NCBI GenBank assembly: GCA_023390675.1
Contig: JAEWCK010000011.1
Span: 1-6,097 of the forward strand
Origin: Pseudomonadota bacterium
GTDB taxonomy: Bacteria > Pseudomonadota > Alphaproteobacteria > Sphingomonadales > Sphingomonadaceae
Reading direction: 5' to 3'
DNA length: 6,097 nucleotides
The notes beneath the pieces were generated by a model that saw only the letters and a list, made by a program, of their open reading frames with translations, did no database searches and was not told where the DNA came from. Below, in pieces: positions 1 through 4,525 of the stretch; the stretch's first letter is position 1, and the number at the start of each line of letters is the position of its first letter. The translations under genes were made by a program, and so were the position numbers.

Positions 1-178
1 TCGGCGCGGCCTGCATCATCGCAGGCGCGGCCTGGACGGTGCGCGCGACGCGGACGCGGCGTTCGCCATCCTCGACTTCGATTTCGGTGAGCTGTGTCTC
101 GTCGAGCACTGCGGCCAGCTGCCGCACGAGGTCGATATCGACCTGCATCGCGCCCGTCTTGTCGTTCTTCTCGGCCAT
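1..178 (-). CDS. accB: Biotin carboxyl carrier protein of acetyl-CoA carboxylase, N-terminal part (runs off left edge)
   Basis: This is the first 59 codons of a minus-strand gene whose 3' end lies outside the window. Reading from the ATG at 178, the protein begins MAEKNDKTGAMQVDIDLVRQ and continues through an L-T-E-I-E-V-E-D-G-E-R stretch to V-R-V-A-R, then enters an Ala/Pro/Met/Gln-rich linker. That pattern is the N-terminal domain of AccB, which carries biotin on a C-terminal domain not visible here. In acetyl-CoA carboxylase AccB shuttles carboxyl groups from AccC to the carboxyltransferase, making malonyl-CoA for fatty-acid synthesis in the cytoplasm. A good Shine-Dalgarno sequence (AGAAGGG) sits about 5 bases upstream of the ATG. 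The gene follows aroQ on the same strand with a 34-bp gap, the usual aroQ-accB(-accC) order in many bacteria, so co-transcription is likely. The biotinylation lysine cannot be checked. Confidence 0.88.
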   Translation of the reverse strand, partial: MAEKNDKTGAMQVDIDLVRQLAAVLDETQLTEIEVEDGERRVRVARTVQAAPAMMQAAP

Positions 179-212
179 TTCGACCCTTCTTACGATAAAG
201 CGCGCGCTCTTG

Positions 213-647
213 TCAGAGTCGCGCGGCGGCTTCAAGCGCAAGCATGTACGAAAGCGCGCCGAACCCCGCGATGGTTCCGCGTGCGGCACGACCCACGAAG
301 CTCGCGTGGCGGAATTCCTCGCGGGCGTGCGGGTTGGAGAGATGGACTTCGATCACCGGCGTCCGAATCGACTTGATGCAGTCGTAGAGCGCGAGGCTGG
401 TGTGGGTGAACGCGCCGGCATTGAGCAGGATCGCCCTCGCGCCCTTCGCCTGCGCCTCGTGCATCCAGTCGATGAGGTGTCCCTCGTGGTTCGACTGGCG
501 CATGTCGATCGTCAGATCGAGCGCGCGGGCGCGATCCTCGAGCTGGCCGGCGATGTCGTCGAGCGTGTCCGAGCCGTAGATCTCCGGCTCGCGTGTCCCC
601 AGCAGATTGAGGTTGGGGCCGTTCAGGACGAAGATCGTATCGGCCAA
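213..647 (-). CDS. aroQ: 3-dehydroquinate dehydratase, type II
   Basis: AroQ removes water from 3-dehydroquinate to give 3-dehydroshikimate, the third step of the shikimate pathway to aromatic amino acids; type II enzymes are cytoplasmic dodecamers. The 144-aa product has the usual family length. Family hallmarks visible are the N-terminal FVLNGPNLNLLGTREPEIYG block (residues 6-25) with the flexible-lid Arg19 and catalytic Tyr24, the LNAGAFTHTS block with Asn76 and His82, and the EVHLSNPHAREEFRHAS block with catalytic His102, Ser104 and Arg113. The start is a TTG at 647-645: no in-frame ATG or GTG fits the known N-terminus, and a GAAAGG Shine-Dalgarno sequence lies 7 bases upstream. The gene ends 34 bp before accB and probably heads that operon. 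It is divergent from the thiamine gene at 729. Confidence 0.96.
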   Translation of the reverse strand: MADTIFVLNGPNLNLLGTREPEIYGSDTLDDIAGQLEDRARALDLTIDMRQSNHEGHLIDWMHEAQAKGARAILLNAGAFTHTSLALYDCIKSIRTPVIEVHLSNPHAREEFRHASFVGRAARGTIAGFGALSYMLALEAAARL

Positions 648-728
648 GCCTGTGCCTTTCGGTTGCGGGCAGGTGAGGCGCTTCCCTATATGACCCCGCG
701 CCCCCGATCAAATCTTCCAAGGAATGCC
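648..728. promoter_or_regulatory. Divergent promoter region between aroQ and thiSG (predicted)
   Basis: This 81-bp gap must hold the promoters of both divergent genes unless one lies inside a neighbour. On the plus strand TTGCGG (663-668) and TATATG (687-692), spaced 18 bp, could form a sigma-70-type promoter for thiSG. On the minus strand TTTGAT (complement of 707-712) and TATAGG (complement of 685-690), spaced 16 bp, could serve aroQ. The two -10 candidates overlap in the symmetric CCTATATG, the only AT-rich patch. AAGGA at 719-723 is the thiSG ribosome-binding site, 5 bases before its ATG. No TPP-riboswitch (THI-box) conserved sequence is visible. The box assignments are eye matches only. 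Confidence 0.4.
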
Positions 729-1733
729 ATGCACACTGACGGCACCGTCTCCATCACCGTCAATGGCGAGCATATGCGCGTGACCGCCGGGCAGAGCATC
801 GCCCAGCTCGCCGAGCATCTGGGGCTGCTGCCCGAAAAGGTGGCGGTGGAGCGCAACCTCGAAGTGGTGCCACGCTCGACCCTGCGCGAAGTGCTGGTGC
901 GCGACGGCGACGAACTGGAGATCGTCCATTTCGTCGGCGGCGGGGATCATGCCGTGACTGTGGACGAAGATACGTGGAGCGTGGCGGGCAAGACCTTCCG
1001 CTCGCGGCTGATCGTCGGCACGGGCAAGTACAAGAGCTTCGAGCAGAATGCGGCGGCGGTGGAGGCGAGCGGCGCCGAGATCGTCACCGTGGCGGTACGG
1101 CGAGTGAACGTGAGCGATCGCGGCGCGCCGATGCTCACCGATTTCATCGATCCGAAGAAGATCACCTATCTGCCCAACACCGCGGGCTGCTTCGACGCCG
1201 AGAGCGCGATCCGCACGCTGCGGCTGGCGCGCGAGGCGGGCGGCTGGGAGCTGGTCAAGCTCGAAGTGCTGGGCGAGGCGCGGACGCTCTATCCCGACAT
1301 GGTCGAGACGTTGCGCGCGACCGAGGTGCTCGCGAAGGAAGGCTTCCTGCCGATGGTCTATTGCGTCGACGATCCGATCGCGGCGAAGCGGCTGGAGGAT
1401 GCGGGCGCAGTGGCGATCATGCCCTTGGGCGCGCCGATCGGATCGGGGCTGGGCATCCAGAACCAGGTGACGATCCGGCTGATCGTCGAAGGCGCCAAGG
1501 TGCCGGTGCTGGTCGACGCGGGCGTCGGCTCGGCGAGCGATGCGGCGGTGGCGATGGAACTGGGCTGCGACGGCGTGCTGATGAACACCGCGATCGCCGA
1601 GGCCAAGGATCCGATCCTGATGGCGGCGGCGATGAAGGCCGCGGTCGAGGCGGGGCGGCTCTCCTACCGCGCCGGGCGGATGGGCAAAAGGCGCTATGCC
1701 GATCCGTCGAGCCCGCTCGCGGGACTGATCTGA
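729..1733 (+). CDS. thiSG: Fused sulfur carrier protein ThiS - thiazole synthase ThiG
   Basis: This 334-aa protein joins two enzymes of thiamine synthesis that are separate genes in E. coli and B. subtilis. Residues 7-72 are ThiS: a ubiquitin-like fold with ITVNGE near the start, VAVERNLEVVPRS in the middle, and the carrier tail IVHFVGGG (65-72). After a nine-residue linker, residues 82-334 are ThiG, a TIM barrel that condenses deoxyxylulose phosphate, dehydroglycine and ThiS-borne sulfur into the thiazole. Key ThiG residues are present: Schiff-base Lys177 in LVKLEV, Glu179, and Asp263 in VPVLVDAG, at exactly the spacing of B. subtilis Lys96, Glu98 and Asp182. The phosphate-site segment PLGAPIGSGLGIQN (232-245) is intact. 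ATG 729 was chosen because AAGGA lies 5 bases upstream and ThiS homology begins there; the reading frame stays open upstream to position 39 only as antisense of aroQ and accB. Such fusions are a recognised bifunctional family. The fusion buries the Gly-Gly that ThiF must adenylate. The stop overlaps the next gene by one base. Confidence 0.95.
   Translation: MHTDGTVSITVNGEHMRVTAGQSIAQLAEHLGLLPEKVAVERNLEVVPRSTLREVLVRDGDELEIVHFVGGGDHAVTVDEDTWSVAGKTFRSRLIVGTGKYKSFEQNAAAVEASGAEIVTVAVRRVNVSDRGAPMLTDFIDPKKITYLPNTAGCFDAESAIRTLRLAREAGGWELVKLEVLGEARTLYPDMVETLRATEVLAKEGFLPMVYCVDDPIAAKRLEDAGAVAIMPLGAPIGSGLGIQNQVTIRLIVEGAKVPVLVDAGVGSASDAAVAMELGCDGVLMNTAIAEAKDPILMAAAMKAAVEAGRLSYRAGRMGKRRYADPSSPLAGLI
942..956 (+). 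promoter_or_regulatory. Possible internal translation start for free ThiG (GTG with SD-like GGGGA)
   Basis: Inside thiSG, right at the ThiS/ThiG junction, the codons for the Gly-Gly-Gly-Asp tail contain GGGGA (942-946), followed 7 bases later by an in-frame GTG (954-956, Val76). A second in-frame GTG lies at 960-962 (Val78). Starting at 954 would give a ThiG of 259 residues with only about six residues before the usual ThiG N-terminus. The spacing suits a ribosome-binding site. The G-rich run is also dictated by the conserved glycines, so the match may be accidental. Confidence 0.3.
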
Positions 1734-2494
1734 TGCGGTGGCTCGCGCTGGCGCTGCTTGGCGGACTGGCGGCATGCCATGCCCCGCAAGCCCAGCAGTC
1801 GCAGCTGCCGCACGGGCGCATCTCGGCCGAGCCGCAGCCGCTCGAGGCGGCGGACAAAACGCTGATCTCGGGGGTCTATACCAAGGCGGAGAAGCCGAAG
1901 GCGCTGATCCTGCTCTTCCACCAGGCGGGATCGGGCAAGGACGAATATGCGCTGATCGCGCCACGGCTGGCCGGGGCGGGCTATTCGTCGCTCAGGATCG
2001 ACGCGCGCGCGGGCGGCAACCTGTACGGGGTCAACGAGACGGTTCAGCGGCTGGGCAAGTCGGCGCCCTATCTGGAGGCGAAGCAGGATCTGGAGGCGGC
2101 GCTCGACTGGGCGAAGGGCCAAAAGCTGCCGGTGGTGCTTTGGGGGAGCAGCTATTCGGCGTCGCTCGTCTTCCTGCTCGCCGCCGGGCATCCGGGCGAC
2201 GTGAAGGCCGTGATGGCCTTCTCGCCGGGCGAATATTTCGACGACAAGCAACTCGTCCACCGCGCGGCCGCCAAGGTGAGCGTGCCGGTGTTCGTGACAT
2301 CGGCGCAGACCAGCGAGGAGATCGGCGAGGCCAAGGCGATCCTCGACGCGGCGGCGAGCAAGGACAAGGTCCAGTATATGCCGAGCGCGGGTTCGGTGCA
2401 TGGCTCCTCGACGCTGCTCAGGGCGAAGAATCCGGGCGGGGCCGAGCCGGTGTGGCAGGCGGCGCTCAATTTCCTCGCGCGGGTCGCGCCCTAG
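1733..2494 (+). CDS. Lipoprotein with alpha/beta-hydrolase fold
   Basis: This 253-aa protein begins with a short signal peptide ending in a lipobox, LAAC (residues 12-15). Cys15 would be lipidated; His16 at +2 does not match the E. coli Asp inner-membrane retention signal, so an outer-membrane periplasmic face is plausible. The rest is an alpha/beta hydrolase like small dienelactone-hydrolase-type esterases: strand ALILLFHQAGSG (57-68, oxyanion region), RIDARAGG (88-95), and nucleophile elbow LWGSSYSAS (136-144) with probable nucleophile Ser140. The elbow reads GSSYS, a Ser replacing the last Gly of the GxSxG rule. His223 in SVHGSS is the probable catalytic His; Glu195 or a nearby residue may be the acid, but FVTSAQTSEE lacks the usual Asp. 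Substrate is unknown. The ATG shares one base with the thiSG stop (TGATG), with a weak GGGA 8 bases upstream, so translation is probably coupled. Nothing in it suggests a role in thiamine synthesis. No terminator is obvious after it. Confidence 0.85.
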   Translation: MRWLALALLGGLAACHAPQAQQSQLPHGRISAEPQPLEAADKTLISGVYTKAEKPKALILLFHQAGSGKDEYALIAPRLAGAGYSSLRIDARAGGNLYGVNETVQRLGKSAPYLEAKQDLEAALDWAKGQKLPVVLWGSSYSASLVFLLAAGHPGDVKAVMAFSPGEYFDDKQLVHRAAAKVSVPVFVTSAQTSEEIGEAKAILDAAASKDKVQYMPSAGSVHGSSTLLRAKNPGGAEPVWQAALNFLARVAP

Positions 2495-2505
2495 GCTCGG
2501 GCGCA

Positions 2506-2531
2506 GGAACCCCGGCACGGCGCGGATCGTT
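2506..2531 (+). promoter_or_regulatory. EcfG-type general stress response promoter
   Basis: GGAAC at 2506-2510 and CGTT at 2528-2531 are separated by 17 bp, matching the GGAAC-N16/17-CGTT consensus known for alphaproteobacterial EcfG sigma factors. It lies in the 89-bp gap between the hydrolase stop and the CsbD-family start, on the coding strand of the latter. Transcription would begin at about 2536-2540, leaving a leader of about 45 nt. Genes under EcfG are normally released by the PhyR-NepR partner switch during stress; a csbD-like gene fits that regulon. The match is by eye, but all nine consensus bases and the spacing agree. Confidence 0.8.
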
Positions 2532-2543
2532 GTGCAGGGGAAA

Positions 2544-2563
2544 GGATCGGCACGCGCCGATCC
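2544..2563 (+). repeat. Perfect inverted repeat in the csbD-like leader (8-bp stem, 4-base loop)
   Basis: GGATCGGC (2544-2551) and GCCGATCC (2556-2563) are exact reverse complements around the loop ACGC. If transcription starts at the position predicted from the EcfG promoter, this hairpin sits within about 4-8 bases of the mRNA 5' end. It ends 6 bases before the ribosome-binding site AGGAG (2570-2574). There is no T tract, so it is not a usual intrinsic terminator. It could stabilise the message, modulate ribosome access, or be a protein-binding palindrome in DNA. Confidence 0.65.
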
Positions 2564-2583
2564 GCGTACAGGAGCTTGAAATC

Positions 2584-2787
2584 ATGGGCGAACTTACCGA
2601 CAAGATCAAAGGCAATGCCGACGAGCTGATCGGCAAAGCGAAGCAGGCGATAGCGGGCGACGCCGACGATCCCCAGCGCACCCGCGCCGACGACGAGATG
2701 GAGGCCGAAGGCGCCGCGCAGGAGCTGAAGGGCAAGGGCGAGCAGTTCGTCGGCAAGGTGAAGGGCGCGCTCGGCGACGACATCTGA
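2584..2787 (+). CDS. CsbD-family stress protein
   Basis: This 67-aa, highly charged, hydrophilic protein starts MGELTDKIKGNADELIGKAK, a typical CsbD-like N-terminus. It has no signal peptide or membrane segment. It consists of two related halves: residues 7-26 (KIKGNADELIGKAK, then ending GD) and residues 47-66 (ELKGKGEQFVGKVK, then ending DD). An acidic linker lies between them, with DDPQRTRADDE at 28-38. CsbD relatives are small, abundant cytoplasmic proteins induced by general stress (sigma-B in Bacillus; many alphaproteobacteria carry several), but their biochemical function is not established. The ATG at 2584 has AGGAG 9 bases upstream. The gene has its own EcfG-type promoter, a leader hairpin and a downstream hairpin terminator, so it looks like a monocistronic stress-induced unit. 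Confidence 0.92.
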   Translation: MGELTDKIKGNADELIGKAKQAIAGDADDPQRTRADDEMEAEGAAQELKGKGEQFVGKVKGALGDDI

Positions 2788-2809
2788 GTTCACGCCGGCA
2801 AGGCAAAGC

Positions 2810-2842
2810 AAGGGGCCGCTCCGGGATGCCGGGCGGCCCTTT
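2810..2842 (+). terminator. Probable hairpin terminator of the csbD-like gene
   Basis: Starting 22 bases after the stop, GGGCCGC (2813-2819) pairs with GCGGCCC (2833-2839). The stem can continue inward as CCGG/CCGG (2821-2824 with 2829-2832) around the tetraloop GATG, with T2820 bulged. It also extends outward by one G-U and two A-U pairs (2810-2812 with 2840-2842). The T tract is only TTT, short for an intrinsic terminator but common in GC-rich genomes. It would end the csbD message before the ankyrin gene. Confidence 0.6.
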
Positions 2843-2874
2843 CGCATGGGGCAGCGGGGCGCTAGCTTGCCTGC

Positions 2875-3570
2875 ATGGTTTCGAAGACGAGTCTGACCGC
2901 GGACGCGCGGGCGCATCGCTGGAGCGCGCTGGCCGAGGGGCTGGCGGCGAAGCCCGAACTGCTGGGACATCGCGACGAGCGGGGGCGCAATTGGTTGCAT
3001 CTCGCCTGCATGGTTCCCGGCGAGGCTGAGGCGAGCATTCGCACGGCCGATACGCTGCTTGGGCTGGGGCTCGGGATCGACGATGCGGCGTTCACCGAAG
3101 GCGAATGGCGCGCGACGCCGCTGTGGCACGCGATCGCGCATGGACGGAACCTGCCGCTCGCCGAGCATCTGCTCAAGCGCGGCGCCAATCCCAATTACTC
3201 GCTATTCGCTGCCGCATGGAACCACGACCGTGCGGCGATCCGTCTGCTCCTCGCGCACGGAGCCGATGTGGACGAAGGCGCGGCGCGCGGCGATACGCCG
3301 CTGATCGGCGCAGTGGCGTGGAGCCGCTTCGACGCGGCCGAGGAATTGCTGGAAGGCGGCGCGAATGTCGATTTCGTCACTGCGAAGGGGCAGACCGCGC
3401 TCCATATGATGCTCAAGAAGGGCAGCGCGCCCGAGCATTTCCATATGTTCGCCCGCTATGGCGCGCGGGGCGATATCCCGGATGGCGAAGGACGCACCGC
3501 GATCGAAATGCTGCGCCGCAAGAAGGACCCGGCCTGTCGCGCGGCGGCGGAACTGCTCGGCGGCGCATAA
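2875..3570 (+). CDS. Ankyrin-repeat protein
   Basis: This 231-aa protein is built almost wholly of ankyrin-type helical repeats, which bind partner proteins; no catalytic domain is visible. Recognisable repeats run about 37-69 (GRNWLHLAC start), 77-107 (ATPLWHAIAHGR to LLKRGANPN), 108-133 (degenerate, AAWNHDRAAIRLLLAHGADVD), 139-167 (GDTPLIGAVA to LLEGGANVDF), 172-200 (GQTALHMMLKKG to YGARGD) and a capping repeat at 206-230 (GRTAIEMLRR). There is no signal peptide or transmembrane segment, so a cytoplasmic location is inferred. The ATG at 2875 has no good Shine-Dalgarno sequence; GGGGC at 2856-2860 is too far away. The start is therefore less certain than the frame, though no better in-frame start fits. 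It follows the csbD terminator by 32 bp, and I see no clear promoter. Its last 115 bases overlap the convergent gene on the other strand. The partner protein is unknown. Confidence 0.85.
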   Translation: MVSKTSLTADARAHRWSALAEGLAAKPELLGHRDERGRNWLHLACMVPGEAEASIRTADTLLGLGLGIDDAAFTEGEWRATPLWHAIAHGRNLPLAEHLLKRGANPNYSLFAAAWNHDRAAIRLLLAHGADVDEGAARGDTPLIGAVAWSRFDAAEELLEGGANVDFVTAKGQTALHMMLKKGSAPEHFHMFARYGARGDIPDGEGRTAIEMLRRKKDPACRAAAELLGGA

Positions 3571-4523
3571 TCGAGCCGGTTGGGCCGGCCTACGGCATAG
3601 CAAGTGGCAGGCGAATCGAAGCGGAAGCCGCCGGGGACGAGCCGGCTGAGCGCCTGCAGCGTCCGCCCTGCGGCGGCGGTGCCGCCCTTCACGATCGTCT
3701 CGCCTTCGAGGAACGCCTCGCTCGCCAGCACCCCGCCGGGGACGCGCATCAGCATCCCGCTCTCGATCGCGGCGCGGGCGTGGCGGTTGACGGTCGAAAG
3801 CGTCAGCCCGTGCGCCTGGGCGACGCGCGGGAGCGAGACGGGAAGGCGCAGTTCGCGCGGCGGCGGCGTCTCGGGCCAGGCGTAGCGCCAGCTGATCTCC
3901 GGATCGTAGGTCCAGTGGCGCGTGCTCGCAGTGACGACAGCGTTGACGAGCACGAGATCGATCCAGTGGACGTAGCGTCCGGCGAGGAACTCGAAGGGGG
4001 TGAGCCCGAGATCGATCGCGACGGCGATGGTCACGTCGGGGCGATAGGGGAGGTCCAGGCGCCCGACGGGAAGCGGCACGCCGATCGCGGCGAGATCCTC
4101 GGCAAGGCTGACGATCCAGTCGTGCAGTGCGAGCAGCAACGCCTCGCACGCCTCGTTCGCCATGAAGGCCTCCGAAATGGCGAGGGCGCGCGCGTTTTCA
4201 TCGAGCAGCCCGGTGCCGCGCAGCGCCAGCGCGTGGCGGCGCATCGTCTCGAACGGACGGTGAAGCGTGGCGGCGGCGGCGTTGACGCTCATCGGCACGG
4301 GCTCGGCCACTGCGGCGGGCGCGCTGACGCCGGTGCCCGCGGCGCGAAAGCGCGGATGGTTGCGCAGCAGGATCAGCGCAAGGATGGCGCTGCCGAACTG
4401 CAGCTGCTTGCCGGCGACGGCGCTCAGCCTGGGCGTGAGCGTGGCGAGCATGCCCTGCTGCACTTCGGAAACGATCCGCGCGATCAGCCGCGTCGGCACG
4501 CGCGTTCCGCTTCCGTCCCCCAT
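3456..4523 (-). CDS. Unidentified protein with two duplicated winged-helix-like segments (possible regulator), C-terminal run-on
   Basis: I do not recognise a named family for this 355-aa protein. Two segments, residues 77-122 and 228-273, align without gaps and share about 14 of 46 positions. Both have P-x-S near the start, A-x(8)-T-x-x-R-H in the putative recognition-helix region, G-[ML]-L after it, and end S-E-A-F. This resembles helix-turn-helix plus wing, with PGGV forming the wing of the second copy, so a DNA-binding role is inferred. Between them lies a helical region (123-227) rich in Leu, Trp and His, including FLAGRYVHWIDLVLVNAV. No signal peptide is seen. The ATG at 4523 lies 2 bases after the stop of the upstream gene (TGAGCATG), implying translational coupling. 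Residues 318-355 are encoded antisense to the ankyrin gene. Third-position GC bias falls away after residue 302 and the tail is Ser/Arg/Pro-rich, so the true family C-terminus is probably near residue 302-315. Confidence 0.72.
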   Translation of the reverse strand: MGDGSGTRVPTRLIARIVSEVQQGMLATLTPRLSAVAGKQLQFGSAILALILLRNHPRFRAAGTGVSAPAAVAEPVPMSVNAAAATLHRPFETMRRHALALRGTGLLDENARALAISEAFMANEACEALLLALHDWIVSLAEDLAAIGVPLPVGRLDLPYRPDVTIAVAIDLGLTPFEFLAGRYVHWIDLVLVNAVVTASTRHWTYDPEISWRYAWPETPPPRELRLPVSLPRVAQAHGLTLSTVNRHARAAIESGMLMRVPGGVLASEAFLEGETIVKGGTAAAGRTLQALSRLVPGGFRFDSPATCYAVGRPNRLDYAPPSSSAAARQAGSFLRRSISIAVRPSPSGISPRAP

Positions 4524-4525
4524 GC

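Noticed and set aside
39..728. In-frame upstream extension of thiSG, giving a 564-aa protein
   Set aside because: This stretch is antisense to aroQ and accB, has Arg/Ser-rich shadow composition, and no ThiS homology before the ATG at 729, which has its own ribosome-binding site.
648..728. TPP riboswitch ahead of thiSG
   Set aside because: The gap is only 81 bases and lacks the conserved THI-box segments; there is not enough room for the full aptamer plus an expression platform.
941..962. Programmed frameshift to release ThiS with a free Gly-Gly end
   Set aside because: The nearest out-of-frame stop (TGA at 955-957, +1 frame) would add Ile-Met-Pro after the glycines, so it would not give a free GG end, and no slippery heptamer is evident.
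708..2518. Long minus-strand open frames (708-1964 and 1694-2518) opposite thiSG and the hydrolase
   Set aside because: They are Arg/His/Pro-rich reading frames with no recognisable motifs, typical antisense shadows in GC-rich DNA.
3575..3589. Small hairpin GCCGG-TTGGG-CCGGC after the ankyrin stop, as a terminator
   Set aside because: The stem is only 5 bp with no T tract on either strand, and it lies inside the minus-strand reading frame.
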